This document shows, piece after piece, positions 8,459-16,816 of a stretch of 64,000 bases of DNA. Below the pieces are notes generated by a model. It was not told the origin of the DNA. It was given only the letters and a program-made list of their open reading frames with translations, and did no database searches. The stretch spans positions 1 through 64,000 of the forward strand of contig NZ_FOXO01000014.1 in the NCBI RefSeq assembly GCF_900115735.1. The letters are read 5' to 3'. How positions within the stretch are numbered: the stretch's first letter is position 1; each line of letters opens with the position of its first letter. The position numbers were made by a program, and so were the translations under genes. Source of the stretch: Butyrivibrio proteoclasticus. GTDB lineage: Bacteria; Bacillota; Clostridia; Lachnospirales; Lachnospiraceae.

Positions 8459-10087
8459 TTAAAGGTGTGTCGCATCATCCAGTGACTTCTGTGAGATAAC
8501 TGCCTTATGAAGCATTATTATCTCGCCTTTGGTATGCTCCTTTACCTGATAAAGAGCATTGTCCGCAGCGTACATATAGTCCCAGAGCTTAGTCGTCTCC
8601 TGAGGAACAGAGTTCCTGATTCCCTGAGAGATTGTCACGATTTTCTTATCGGAATAGCGGCTGGATAGCCCAAGATTGAGCACAGCCTGTCTAAGCATTG
8701 TAGCATATTCCATGACTTCTTTATCAGTCATGCTTTCATATATAATAACAAATTCATCACCGCCATATCTAAAGGCGTGAATGAGTTCATTTTCTCTGGC
8801 CATTTCGTTTATTATGGAGGCTACCTTAGTAAGACACTCATCGCCTGCCTGATGACCATAGGTATCGTTATACTGCTTGAAATTATCTATGTCAAGAAAC
8901 TCTACCGCCAGCGATCTCTTAAGCTCAAAGGCTTTCTCAAATGCAGCATCCGCAAACTTATTAAGTCCATATCTGTTTCCAAGACCTGTCAGTGGATCTG
9001 TTGAAGCCTGCTTCTGAAGAATAACATTTTCTTTTTCAATAGCATGAAGTCTGTTTCTGATATCTGTGAAAAACTTATAGTTGGCAAGTCTTTCCTTTTC
9101 TTCATCATTAGATGCCTGAAAAAATTCATTCAGCGCTTCGTTCTTTTTCTTTTTATTGCCAAGACAAGCATATAACTCACATTTTAGCTTGGCAAAGTCT
9201 TTTTTCAGATGTGCAATATTAAAATCTGCAAGGGACCTTTCAGTATTATCAACTATACGAACAGCTTCGTCAATCCAGCCAATCTTAATAAAGAAACGAC
9301 ACATGATAAATATGTCTTCAATATTATCAAGCGGATGCTTATTGTTTTGTATTATTTTTAGAAGCATTAAAGCATATCTCTGGAATTTCACCATATCACC
9401 AAGGTAATGATAACCTCTGGTTCTTATGTCCGTGGCAGTGATACCATTTGTAAATTCCTTGCTGTCTTTATTCTTTTCTTCCAGCTTATCTATTCCAAGG
9501 AGACACTTTTTCACAGAATCCGGCTTTTCCAGTTCCATGTAACAATCTGCTTCAAAACAGTAACAGAACAAAACATTTCTGTAATATAAACTATCTTTTT
9601 TATTTTTTCTGATCTGTTTGTAGGCCGAACGAATATATGTCAAAGCCTGCTTCGGATCTCCGGCCGTATAATAAATCTGACCTATATTAAAATCTATAAA
9701 GCCTGTGACATTGCTATCAAGATCTTCACATTGTCTTTTTCCTGATAAAAAGAAATCAAGAGCCAGCTCGTAGTTTCCATGATTTAGCGCATCTATGCCC
9801 AAAAGATTATAGCATCTTGCCAAATACTCATTTTCACCACATGTCTGCAATATTTCAATTGCTTTCAACAGATTATGATTAAACTTTCTGTAATCTGTTG
9901 TTAAAAGATAATATGAATCTGCCAGATAATAATAGGCATAGCCCAAAAGATTTTGATCATCTGCTTCTTTGGCTTTTCTGATAAATCTGTTACAGGCACT
10001 AATATAACTACTGGACATACTCGTTCTGGTAGTAAGTACTTCATCATATAAAGCCTGTATTTCGGAATCAAAATTTTTAATATTCAT
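8459..10087 (-). CDS. TPR-containing diguanylate cyclase
   Basis: A 542-residue cytoplasmic protein that probably makes cyclic di-GMP. About 330 residues of TPR-like helical repeats are followed by a coiled signalling helix (IEKENVILQKQAS) and a GGDEF domain (DPLTGLGNRYGLN; FRYGGDEFVIIYES near residue 441). The active-site GGDEF is intact. The canonical inhibitory RxxD five residues before it is not evident (RENE lies a little further off), so product inhibition may be weak. The start is supported by GAGGTAG. Similar TPR-GGDEF proteins are common in Butyrivibrio; the TPR part likely senses a protein partner. Confidence 0.9.
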   Translation of the reverse strand: MNIKNFDSEIQALYDEVLTTRTSMSSSYISACNRFIRKAKEADDQNLLGYAYYYLADSYYLLTTDYRKFNHNLLKAIEILQTCGENEYLARCYNLLGIDALNHGNYELALDFFLSGKRQCEDLDSNVTGFIDFNIGQIYYTAGDPKQALTYIRSAYKQIRKNKKDSLYYRNVLFCYCFEADCYMELEKPDSVKKCLLGIDKLEEKNKDSKEFTNGITATDIRTRGYHYLGDMVKFQRYALMLLKIIQNNKHPLDNIEDIFIMCRFFIKIGWIDEAVRIVDNTERSLADFNIAHLKKDFAKLKCELYACLGNKKKKNEALNEFFQASNDEEKERLANYKFFTDIRNRLHAIEKENVILQKQASTDPLTGLGNRYGLNKFADAAFEKAFELKRSLAVEFLDIDNFKQYNDTYGHQAGDECLTKVASIINEMARENELIHAFRYGGDEFVIIYESMTDKEVMEYATMLRQAVLNLGLSSRYSDKKIVTISQGIRNSVPQETTKLWDYMYAADNALYQVKEHTKGEIIMLHKAVISQKSLDDATHL

Positions 10088-10513
10088 CGTGCTACCTCAA
10101 GCCAGCATAAGAACCATAAAAAAACTAGAGTCAGTATACAACATCGTAAGTTTGCTAGCAACATGACACGTATGTCAAATGTGCATCATGGTTTACATAT
10201 AGTCGTTGACCTTAACGGTCATAAGAGCATTTTTACACACAATCCCATGTGCATTTTACACACTATTCAAAATGCCTATTTTAGCGGCTTTTTTATATCT
10301 ATTTTTCGACTAATCCCCAGTTTCCACAGAGTTATCCACATGATACACATGTCATTTATCGGTATCTTCTGTATCAGTTTTCTATCGAAGCGTTAAATTG
10401 AACATTCAATTGATACAATTTATACGGTACTTTGGATTACATAAATTTTCATATTTATATTTTATGTAAACTATCGTGCTTTCTTTATATTGTTTTCTCC
10501 AAAAATCAGAATA
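10088..10513 (-). promoter_or_regulatory. 426 bp intergenic region, probable promoter of the GGDEF gene
   Basis: No convincing gene is seen here; a short plus-strand reading frame lacks a ribosome site. The region holds a DnaA-box-like cluster (annotated separately) and a perfect dyad, AATTGAA-CA-TTCAATT (10396-10411), which could be an operator. The downstream minus-strand GGDEF gene must be read from here or from the helicase upstream. Confidence 0.4.
10231..10349 (+). promoter_or_regulatory. cluster of DnaA-box-like 9-mers
   Basis: Against the consensus TTWTNCACA there are three perfect sites in the same orientation: TTTTACACA (10231-10239), TTTTACACA (10254-10262) and TTATCCACA (10332-10340). 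Two one-mismatch sites also occur: GTTTCCACA (10320-10328) and TGATACACA (10341-10349). The last three are packed end to end. No dnaA, dnaN or replication gene is nearby, so a regulatory or titration site is more likely than an origin. Confidence 0.45.
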
Positions 10514-12976
10514 CTAATTGCCGCTAAGTCCTGTCCAGAAGCGAGATACCGCGTTTTTGACTGTTCCGGTCGTTACAGTTTTATAATTTTTCCACTCTCT
10601 TGGGAAAAGAGATCTGTAGCTCCCCTGCATAAACCTATCATCCAAAAGTGCCGCAACGCCCGTATCTTCTTCAGTTCTGATCACTCTTCCTGAAGCCTGA
10701 AGGACCTTGTTCATCCCCGGAAATCTATAAGCATAGTCAAAACCATCAAGCCCCTTATCATCAAAATAGCCCCTTAATATCTCTCTTTCGTTACACACAA
10801 GAGGTATGCCTGTTCCAACCACAATTACGCCAATAAGGCTGTCATACTTAAGATCAATGCCCTCACTGAATATACCACCCATCACGCAAAATCCCAGTAT
10901 ATTTTTATCCTCAACAATATCGATATCCATGTGGATAACTTTTGAAAGATCAAGATTATTCCCTGCTGAGAACCTGTCCAGAAACATCTCTCTGGCGTCC
11001 TCGCTCATAAAGCTCTTTTGAACAAGTACTTCTGTTGTATCCTCATCCAAAAAGTTATCCACATAACAGGCAAGAACATCATCCAAAAACTGATGCGATG
11101 GAAAGAAAATCAGGTAATTTCCACTCCTTGCACTGACAATATTGTGGATATAACCTGCAATATTCATGTATTGTGAATCACTTCTTTGCGAATACCTGCT
11201 GGTAACATCACTCCCGATAAAAAGCCCTAGTCTGTTCGGATCAAAAACAGATTTAGCATACATTTCAAAATCTTCATCCGTTCCACCGAGAAGCTTCTTG
11301 TAATACTGAATAGGTAAAAGAGTTGCAGAAAAAAGTATTGCTGATCTGCCTCTCTCCATACATTCCGATAGATTTCTTGACGGATCAGCGCAGAAAAGTC
11401 TTACTAAAAAGCTTCCATCTTCAGAAAACTCACTATACATAACATAGTGATCATCCACCCTGTCATAAATTGTCAAAAACCGCGATATATCAAAGTAAAA
11501 TTCCAGTATATCCTCTCTACATGGACCTTCAGAATGATTTTCCAAATACTCGGATATTATTCCCGCCAGCCTGTTTAGTGGATTAACCAGCTTTTCTATT
11601 GAAGTAAGCTTTGTACACCCATCACATTCTCTCTTCATATCCAGCATTACCTTGTTGCATTTATCCAAATGTCCCGCAATGCTTGGATGATATTCTTTTA
11701 TTGTATTTTTAAGCTCCAGAAAGTTTTCTTTTCTAAGAACCGCGCTATACATGTCCCTTCCCCTATCCAGAAGGTTATGTGTTTCATCAACAAGAAAAAT
11801 ATAGTCACCCTTTACACCGTCAGCAAAGAATCTGCGAAGATAAACAAAAGGATCAAAAACGTAATTATAATCGCATATTACTGCATCTGCCCAAAGACTC
11901 ATGTCCAGAGACATCTCAAAAGGACAAACCTCATGTTTTTTGGCATATTCAATGATAACTTCCCTGTTAAAAGAATCCTCGTGAGTCAGGCAGTCAAATA
12001 TGGCATCGTTTATTCTGTCATAATGCCCTTTTGCATATGGACATACAACCGGATTGCAGTTTCTCTCGGCGTCTTCCAAAAAGCATATCTTATCCCTGGC
12101 AGTTATTGTAACCGTCTTAAGACTCATATTCTGTGTTTTTCTCAGGGTATTAAATGCCTCTTCCGGAACCGTCCTTGTTATAGACTTTGCTGTCAGGTAA
12201 AAGATCTTACTGGTTTTCCCCTCACCCATAGCCTTAACCGCAGGAAATACAGTGGTTATAGTCTTTCCTGTGCCGGTTGGAGCTTCCAAAAACAGCTTTT
12301 TCCCATGTATGATAGTTCTGTAAACACCTGCAGCCAGGTCTTTTTGCCCATCTCTGTAAGTAAAGGGAAAAGCAACCTTCTTAAGAGAAGCGGTTCTTTC
12401 TATACTCCAGTTATATTCAAAATCAGACCACTTTAAGTAGCTGCTTACAATATCGTCAAACCACCCTGTTATCTCTTTATAAGAAAACTTATAGTCAAAA
12501 TACTTCATTTCCTCTGAGTCTATGTTGCAATAACTCATTCTGACCTTGATCTCGGGGCACTTTATCTGCCTTGAATAAATGGCAGCATAGCATTTAGCCT
12601 GAGACAAATGTACTAAAACAGGTTCTTTTAAGTGGTTTAGATCTCTGTAGGTGCCCTTAATCTCATCTATCAGGGGCATTGCTACACTCTTTTCGATAAA
12701 TGACTCCTGAGCATCATATGCTCCGGGCTTCCCAAAAAATTTATCTAAAACGCCATCCGCTCTACCGGATATTACGAGCTCATATCCATTTGCCTCATAG
12801 ACATACTCAAGAGGCACTTCTGCGTGATAATCCGGTCCCATGCTCTTTTGTATCATTCTGTGTATTCGGCTGCCTTCCTGCATGGCATCTGCTGGAGCCT
12901 GGTGTATTCTGTTATCTATGTCGCCGTTTCGAAGTATGAACTCAACAAGTGCGCGTACAGATATCTCTATCCTCAT
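10514..12976 (-). CDS. RecB-like nuclease fused to XPD/DinG-type helicase
   Basis: An 820-residue DNA repair enzyme. The N-terminal 150 residues carry PD-(D/E)XK nuclease signs: GRADG (about 71), the D-x-E-x-K motif DEIKG (about 103) and QAKCY (about 126). A superfamily 2 helicase of the Rad3/XPD type follows. Its Walker A is EAPTGTGKT (about 235), four cysteines suit an iron-sulfur cluster (ICFLED, NCNPVVCPYAKG, HEVCPFE, about 295-350), and the DEAH-type box is VDETHNLLDRG (about 395). C-terminal motifs include IFSEGIDL and QASGRVIRTEED. Such fusions are annotated as Rad3-related helicases in Firmicutes; the exact repair role is not established here. Confidence 0.88.
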   Translation of the reverse strand: MRIEISVRALVEFILRNGDIDNRIHQAPADAMQEGSRIHRMIQKSMGPDYHAEVPLEYVYEANGYELVISGRADGVLDKFFGKPGAYDAQESFIEKSVAMPLIDEIKGTYRDLNHLKEPVLVHLSQAKCYAAIYSRQIKCPEIKVRMSYCNIDSEEMKYFDYKFSYKEITGWFDDIVSSYLKWSDFEYNWSIERTASLKKVAFPFTYRDGQKDLAAGVYRTIIHGKKLFLEAPTGTGKTITTVFPAVKAMGEGKTSKIFYLTAKSITRTVPEEAFNTLRKTQNMSLKTVTITARDKICFLEDAERNCNPVVCPYAKGHYDRINDAIFDCLTHEDSFNREVIIEYAKKHEVCPFEMSLDMSLWADAVICDYNYVFDPFVYLRRFFADGVKGDYIFLVDETHNLLDRGRDMYSAVLRKENFLELKNTIKEYHPSIAGHLDKCNKVMLDMKRECDGCTKLTSIEKLVNPLNRLAGIISEYLENHSEGPCREDILEFYFDISRFLTIYDRVDDHYVMYSEFSEDGSFLVRLFCADPSRNLSECMERGRSAILFSATLLPIQYYKKLLGGTDEDFEMYAKSVFDPNRLGLFIGSDVTSRYSQRSDSQYMNIAGYIHNIVSARSGNYLIFFPSHQFLDDVLACYVDNFLDEDTTEVLVQKSFMSEDAREMFLDRFSAGNNLDLSKVIHMDIDIVEDKNILGFCVMGGIFSEGIDLKYDSLIGVIVVGTGIPLVCNEREILRGYFDDKGLDGFDYAYRFPGMNKVLQASGRVIRTEEDTGVAALLDDRFMQGSYRSLFPREWKNYKTVTTGTVKNAVSRFWTGLSGN

Positions 12977-13054
12977 ATACTCTCCGGAATCTATAGGTTC
13001 TTTTTTTCCAGAAAAACAAAAAACCTATACTTATTTAAATCAGGCTTTTCTTAG

Positions 13055-13093
13055 AAAAATAAAAAGCTCCATGATATTTTATACCATGAAGCC
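13055..13093 (-). terminator. terminator after the HPr-like gene
   Basis: On the minus strand a GCTTCATG/CATGGAGC stem (one wobble; 13066-13073 with 13085-13092) is followed by TTTTTATTTTTC. It separates the HPr-like gene from the helicase gene. Confidence 0.7.
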
Positions 13094-13120
13094 CTTTTAA
13101 TCTACAATGAACACGTTTTA

Positions 13121-13360
13121 TCAGCCTGCTACTGCAAGACTATCAAGATACTGTTCAAATTCTGCGTTATGTCCGCTGAACTCTACAGTAAGATTCTGAG
13201 TAAAATCAAGGCCAAGAACACCTAAAATTGATTTAGCATCTACTACATATCTGTTGTAATATATATCCACGTCAAAGTTGCACTTCGAAGCTGTTTCCAC
13301 GAAGTTCTTAACCTGTGAAGGCTGTAAGCTTATGTTCTTTCTAATCATCTGTCTTAACAT
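13121..13360 (-). CDS. HPr-fold protein lacking the active-site histidine
   Basis: A 79-residue protein aligning by eye with HPr phosphocarriers: an N-terminal strand, a helix with FVETASKCNFDVDI, then VVDAKSILGVLGLDF, which matches the conserved AKSILGVM region of HPr, and a C-terminal strand and helix. The loop that should read HARPA is QPSQV, so His15 is absent and PTS phosphotransfer is not expected. The serine region (KSILG) used by HPr kinase is kept. It has its own terminator and stands alone, so a regulatory rather than a transport role is likely. Confidence 0.75.
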   Translation of the reverse strand: MLRQMIRKNISLQPSQVKNFVETASKCNFDVDIYYNRYVVDAKSILGVLGLDFTQNLTVEFSGHNAEFEQYLDSLAVAG

Positions 13361-13444
13361 AAATAGTCACCCCTTTCTTTATGAGACTTTAAAAGTATAA
13401 CGTTAAAGTGTGACTATTCTGTGAAGAAATTGCGAATAATCCGT

Positions 13445-14455
13445 TTAAAGAATCTGAATTCCGTTAGAAACTGCCTCTTTTACCATATCTTCTGGCCAAA
13501 TTGAACACTGAACTTCTCCGATATGTGCCTTTCTTAAGAAAAACATGCAGATTCTGGACTGTCCAATTCCACCGCCGATAGTATATGGAAGCTCTTTATC
13601 CAGAATTGCCTTCTGGAATGGAAGCTTAGCTCTCTCCTCGCAGCCTGCTTTCTTAAGCTGTGACTTAAGAGAGTTTTCATCTACGCGGATACCCATGCTT
13701 GATAGTTCAAGTGCAATATCAAGAACCGGATAATATACGATAATATCAGCATTGAGTTCCCAGTCATCATAGTCAGGAGCTCTTCCGTCGTGTCTATCGC
13801 CTGAAGGTAAAAGATCACCAATCTTCATGATGCATACAGCGCCTTTAGCCTTGGCAATGTAGTACTCACGTTCCTTTGGGGTATATTCAGGGAACATCTC
13901 CTCGAGTTCCTGAGTAGTGATAAAGAAAATTTCCTCAGGAAGTATCTCTTCAATATAGTCATACTGAATTGACATAAACTTCTCAGTCTTGCGGAGCACC
14001 TTATATACGTTTCTTACTGTTTCCTTGAGGAATTCTTCGTTTCTATCCTCTTTAGTAATAACTTTTTCCCAATCCCACTGATCTACAAAAATGGAGTGAA
14101 TATTATCAGGAATCTCATCACGTCTTACGGCGTTCATATCAGTATATAAGCCCTCGCCCACATTAAAGCCGTACTTCTTAAGCGCATATCTTTTCCATTT
14201 AGCAAGAGAATGTACTATCTCAGCATTGCGACCGTCCTGATGAAGGATATCAAAAGAAACAGGCCTCTCTACACCATTAAGATTGTCATTAAGACCTGAC
14301 TCAGGTGTAACAAATAAAGGGGCTGTAACTCTCTGAAGATTGAGCCTGGTGGAAAGCATCCCCTGAAAGAAATCTTTAACTGTCTTGATGGCAACCTGTG
14401 TATCATGTAAATCAAGCGCAGATACATAGCCACTCGGAATCTTTAAATTTTCCAT
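13445..14455 (-). CDS. asnA: aspartate-ammonia ligase
   Basis: Ammonia-dependent asparagine synthetase (336 aa, family length), a class II synthetase-like enzyme making Asn from Asp, ammonia and ATP. Visible family features are the opening LHDTQVAIKTVKDFF, TAPLFVTPESGLNDNLNG, SIFVDQWDWEKVI and the C-terminal IGGGIGQSRICMFFL. A GGAGGAGA ribosome site precedes the ATG. It is divergent from hflX with a gap of 109 bases, which holds no T-box or other leader that I can see. Confidence 0.97.
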   Translation of the reverse strand: MENLKIPSGYVSALDLHDTQVAIKTVKDFFQGMLSTRLNLQRVTAPLFVTPESGLNDNLNGVERPVSFDILHQDGRNAEIVHSLAKWKRYALKKYGFNVGEGLYTDMNAVRRDEIPDNIHSIFVDQWDWEKVITKEDRNEEFLKETVRNVYKVLRKTEKFMSIQYDYIEEILPEEIFFITTQELEEMFPEYTPKEREYYIAKAKGAVCIMKIGDLLPSGDRHDGRAPDYDDWELNADIIVYYPVLDIALELSSMGIRVDENSLKSQLKKAGCEERAKLPFQKAILDKELPYTIGGGIGQSRICMFFLRKAHIGEVQCSIWPEDMVKEAVSNGIQIL

Positions 14456-14564
14456 AATTCTCCTCCAATTTGTGATAGCATATATAAATAAATTAAATTA
14501 CTTTTTTTATGTTTATGCAAGAAAAATTTCGGATAAATCCGTGAATATAGTAAGGGAATAGAAT

Positions 14565-15896
14565 ATGAAACCAGCATTTTATGAATCAAATACTGAAAAA
14601 GAATCAGTGCGCGCTATTTTGGTAGGTCTGAATCAGAAAGAAAGCGATTCAGACTTCTGTCGGTCAATGAATGAGTTAAAAGATCTGACAAAGGCCCTGG
14701 ATATAGAGGTTGCCTGCACAGTGACACAGTCACTTCCAAATCCGGACAGAAGCACTTATATAGGCAGTGGAAAAGTCGAAGAAATACTCAGTTCTTTAGA
14801 TATTTTTGACGCTGACATCATTATATTTAATGATACTCTCTCACCCATGCAGATAAGAAACCTCGAAAAGGCTCTGGATACAGAAGTTATTGACAGAACC
14901 GGCCTCATTCTGCAGATTTTTGCCAAAAGAGCCAGAACAAAAGAGGCAAGACAACAGGTAGAATATGCCCAGCTTCAGTATATGTTACCAAGACTTGCCC
15001 ATATGAGAACTTCTCTTTCAAGGCAGGGCGGCGGAAGCGGAAGGCTCTCCAATAAAGGGTCAGGAGAAAAGCAGCTTGAGCTTGACAGAAGACGCATTGA
15101 GCACAGAATGGCAGAGCTTAGAAGAGACTTAAGTGCCATTGAAAAAGAGCGCGATACCCAGCGCGGTAGGCGTCTTAAATCAGGTCTTCCAAGGATTTCC
15201 CTTGTGGGCTATACCAATGCCGGCAAATCCACTATCATGAACAATCTCCTTAGAATGTACGGCGGTGAATCCTTTGATGAGAAACAGGTCCTTGAAAAAG
15301 ACATGCTCTTCGCCACCCTTGACACCTCAGTAAGAAAGATTTCCGCTCCGGGACACAGACCTTTTCTTTTATCTGATACCGTAGGTTTTATCAGCGAGCT
15401 GCCCCACGCCCTTGTTAAAGCTTTCAGATCAACCCTTGAAGAAGCTAAATATGCTGACCTTTTGCTTCAGGTGATAGACTTTTCAGACCCCGAATATCGA
15501 TATCATATGGATGTGACCAAGGACACTTTAGCAGAGATTGGCGCAGGAGACATTCCGGTAATCTACGTATTTAACAAGTCAGATGTTGTTCAGAATGAGC
15601 AGGAAATGGCCGGGCAGCTTGTAATGAATGTTCCAAAGGCTATGGATGACAGGATATATATATCCGCCAAGGCTGACGACAGCCTGAATACACTTATAGA
15701 ATTAGTAGAGAAAAAACTAGGTGAAGCTGAAAATGAATGTGAGATGCTTATACCCTATTCTGAAGGCGGACTACTTAGTCTTTTAACCGGAAAAGGAGTA
15801 GTAAAATCTTCAGAATACCTTGAAGATGGAATAAAAATCGCCGCTACCTTAGGCAGCGACGATTATCAACGATATATTTCTTATATTATAGAGTAG
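14565..15896 (+). CDS. hflX: GTPase HflX
   Basis: Ribosome-associated GTPase that splits or rescues stalled ribosomes (443 aa). The N-terminal HflX domain contains TYIGSGKVEEI and QVEYAQLQYMLPRL. The G-rich linker GGGSGRLSNKGSGEKQLELDRR precedes the GTPase domain, with G1 GYTNAGKST (about 216), G3 DTVGFISELPHALV and G4 NKSD. A C-terminal domain follows. Its last 11 bases overlap the end of thiT on the other strand, so the two genes are convergent and share their stop region. Confidence 0.96.
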   Translation: MKPAFYESNTEKESVRAILVGLNQKESDSDFCRSMNELKDLTKALDIEVACTVTQSLPNPDRSTYIGSGKVEEILSSLDIFDADIIIFNDTLSPMQIRNLEKALDTEVIDRTGLILQIFAKRARTKEARQQVEYAQLQYMLPRLAHMRTSLSRQGGGSGRLSNKGSGEKQLELDRRRIEHRMAELRRDLSAIEKERDTQRGRRLKSGLPRISLVGYTNAGKSTIMNNLLRMYGGESFDEKQVLEKDMLFATLDTSVRKISAPGHRPFLLSDTVGFISELPHALVKAFRSTLEEAKYADLLLQVIDFSDPEYRYHMDVTKDTLAEIGAGDIPVIYVFNKSDVVQNEQEMAGQLVMNVPKAMDDRIYISAKADDSLNTLIELVEKKLGEAENECEMLIPYSEGGLLSLLTGKGVVKSSEYLEDGIKIAATLGSDDYQRYISYIIE

Positions 15897-16578
15897 CTTC
15901 TCTTCTGACTCCGATATCATTTGCTTCGCATTTGAGGCGGTTAAGTCCTGTCCTTACTACAGGAACCATGAGAATAATCATTGTAAGGATTGCTTCAATA
16001 CTTAAATATGAAGCATTGTAAAGAAGTGAATAAACTACAGGTGACATTCCTTCAGGTGCATAATCTGCAAAAAATACAATTCCTGATAAAACAGCAAACA
16101 GATATCTTCCAAGAACACCTGCTATATATCCTTTGAACATTCCGTATTTGCTATTGTGGAAAAATCCTGCAATACCAAGTGCTGTAAAAGCAAGTACATA
16201 ATCACAGACAAGCTGTGGAACGCTTACAATATAAGGATCAATCACCATCTGCAGAAGACCATATGAAAAAGCTGCCGCAAGACTTACTCTAGGACCATAC
16301 ATATAACCGATGTAAGTAATAAAGAACATGCTGAATGCTGTTACAGATCCGCCCATTGGCGCTTTAAAAATTTTAACATTTGACAAGACAAACGCCAGCG
16401 CGATGCAAAGAGCTGATGTTGTGAGCTGTCTGATGCTCATCCTGCCCTTTCCGTCTTTATTCACGAAATAGCTGACAACCAAAAGTGCAGCAACCATTAA
16501 CCCAACGAACAAAATATACCCACCAGTTGTGAAACTGTATACTCCTTCACCACTGACGTCCTGTAAAAATAATTCCAT
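15886..16578 (-). CDS. thiT: ECF transporter S component for thiamine, ThiT
   Basis: Membrane thiamine-binding subunit of an energy-coupling-factor transporter (230 aa, six predicted helices). Family marks include LTTSALCIALAFVLSNVKIFKAPMGGSVT, YIGYMYGPRVSL and YGLLQMVIDPYIVS. The start at 16578 is chosen because GGGAGGA lies seven bases upstream; an ATG 11 codons earlier would place that site inside the gene. The TPP riboswitch upstream independently supports thiamine as substrate. The energising EcfA/EcfT proteins are not in this window, as usual for group II ECF systems. Confidence 0.95.
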   Translation of the reverse strand: MELFLQDVSGEGVYSFTTGGYILFVGLMVAALLVVSYFVNKDGKGRMSIRQLTTSALCIALAFVLSNVKIFKAPMGGSVTAFSMFFITYIGYMYGPRVSLAAAFSYGLLQMVIDPYIVSVPQLVCDYVLAFTALGIAGFFHNSKYGMFKGYIAGVLGRYLFAVLSGIVFFADYAPEGMSPVVYSLLYNASYLSIEAILTMIILMVPVVRTGLNRLKCEANDIGVRREATL

Positions 16579-16583
16579 AAAAA

Positions 16584-16621
16584 AATCCTCCCTTTGACAA
16601 TACCGTATCAAGAGGAGGATT
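16584..16621 (-). promoter_or_regulatory. Shine-Dalgarno-sequestering hairpin of the thiT leader
   Basis: On the minus strand AATCCTCC (16614-16621) is perfectly complementary to GGAGGATT (16584-16591), which contains the thiT ribosome site. The 3' arm runs into seven T residues and then the ATG. The hairpin can therefore hide the ribosome site, and possibly terminate transcription, forming the expression platform of the TPP riboswitch. Confidence 0.75.
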
Positions 16622-16661
16622 TATCATTATCCAATGCAAATGTAGACAATAATAAATATCT

Positions 16662-16753
16662 AATGCTTTCCTACGCCGGTATTATCCGGTTCAGGTAATA
16701 AGGGTCCGACGGAATCTCCGTTCAATCTCAGCAAAGCTCCCCTAGCGGTAGTA
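16662..16753 (-). ncRNA. TPP riboswitch (THI element)
   Basis: The minus strand contains the hallmark thi-box blocks in order: CTAGGGGAGC, GCTGAGATTGAACGGAGA, GGACCCTTATTACCTGAAC and CGGATAATACCGGCGTAGG followed by AAAGCA. It sits in the leader of thiT and is expected to reduce thiT expression when thiamine pyrophosphate is abundant. Confidence 0.97.
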
Positions 16754-16771
16754 TTTTGTTTTGCAATTCAT

Positions 16772-16800
16772 ATTTAACGCTTCATGCGTCGTTTTGTCAA
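16772..16800 (-). promoter_or_regulatory. promoter of the thiT riboswitch transcript
   Basis: TTGACA (16795-16800) and TTAAAT (16772-16777) are separated by exactly 17 bases on the minus strand. This lies between the addA stop and the 5' end of the TPP aptamer. Confidence 0.65.
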
Positions 16801-16816
16801 TAGCATCCTGCCTTTA

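Noticed and set aside
10231..10349. Chromosomal or plasmid replication origin
   Set aside because: There is no dnaA, dnaN, rep or partition gene nearby and no clear AT-rich unwinding repeat; box clusters also occur at regulatory sites.
10163..10396. 77-codon plus-strand reading frame in the GGDEF promoter region
   Set aside because: It lacks a ribosome site, is rich in His, Ile and Met without pattern, and spans the DnaA-like boxes.
11669..12436. 255-codon plus-strand reading frame
   Set aside because: It is entirely antisense to the helicase gene, has no ribosome site and no recognisable protein features.
13361..14564. tRNA genes near asnA/hflX
   Set aside because: No cloverleaf with a T-loop GTTCGANTC was seen here or in any other intergenic gap I read.
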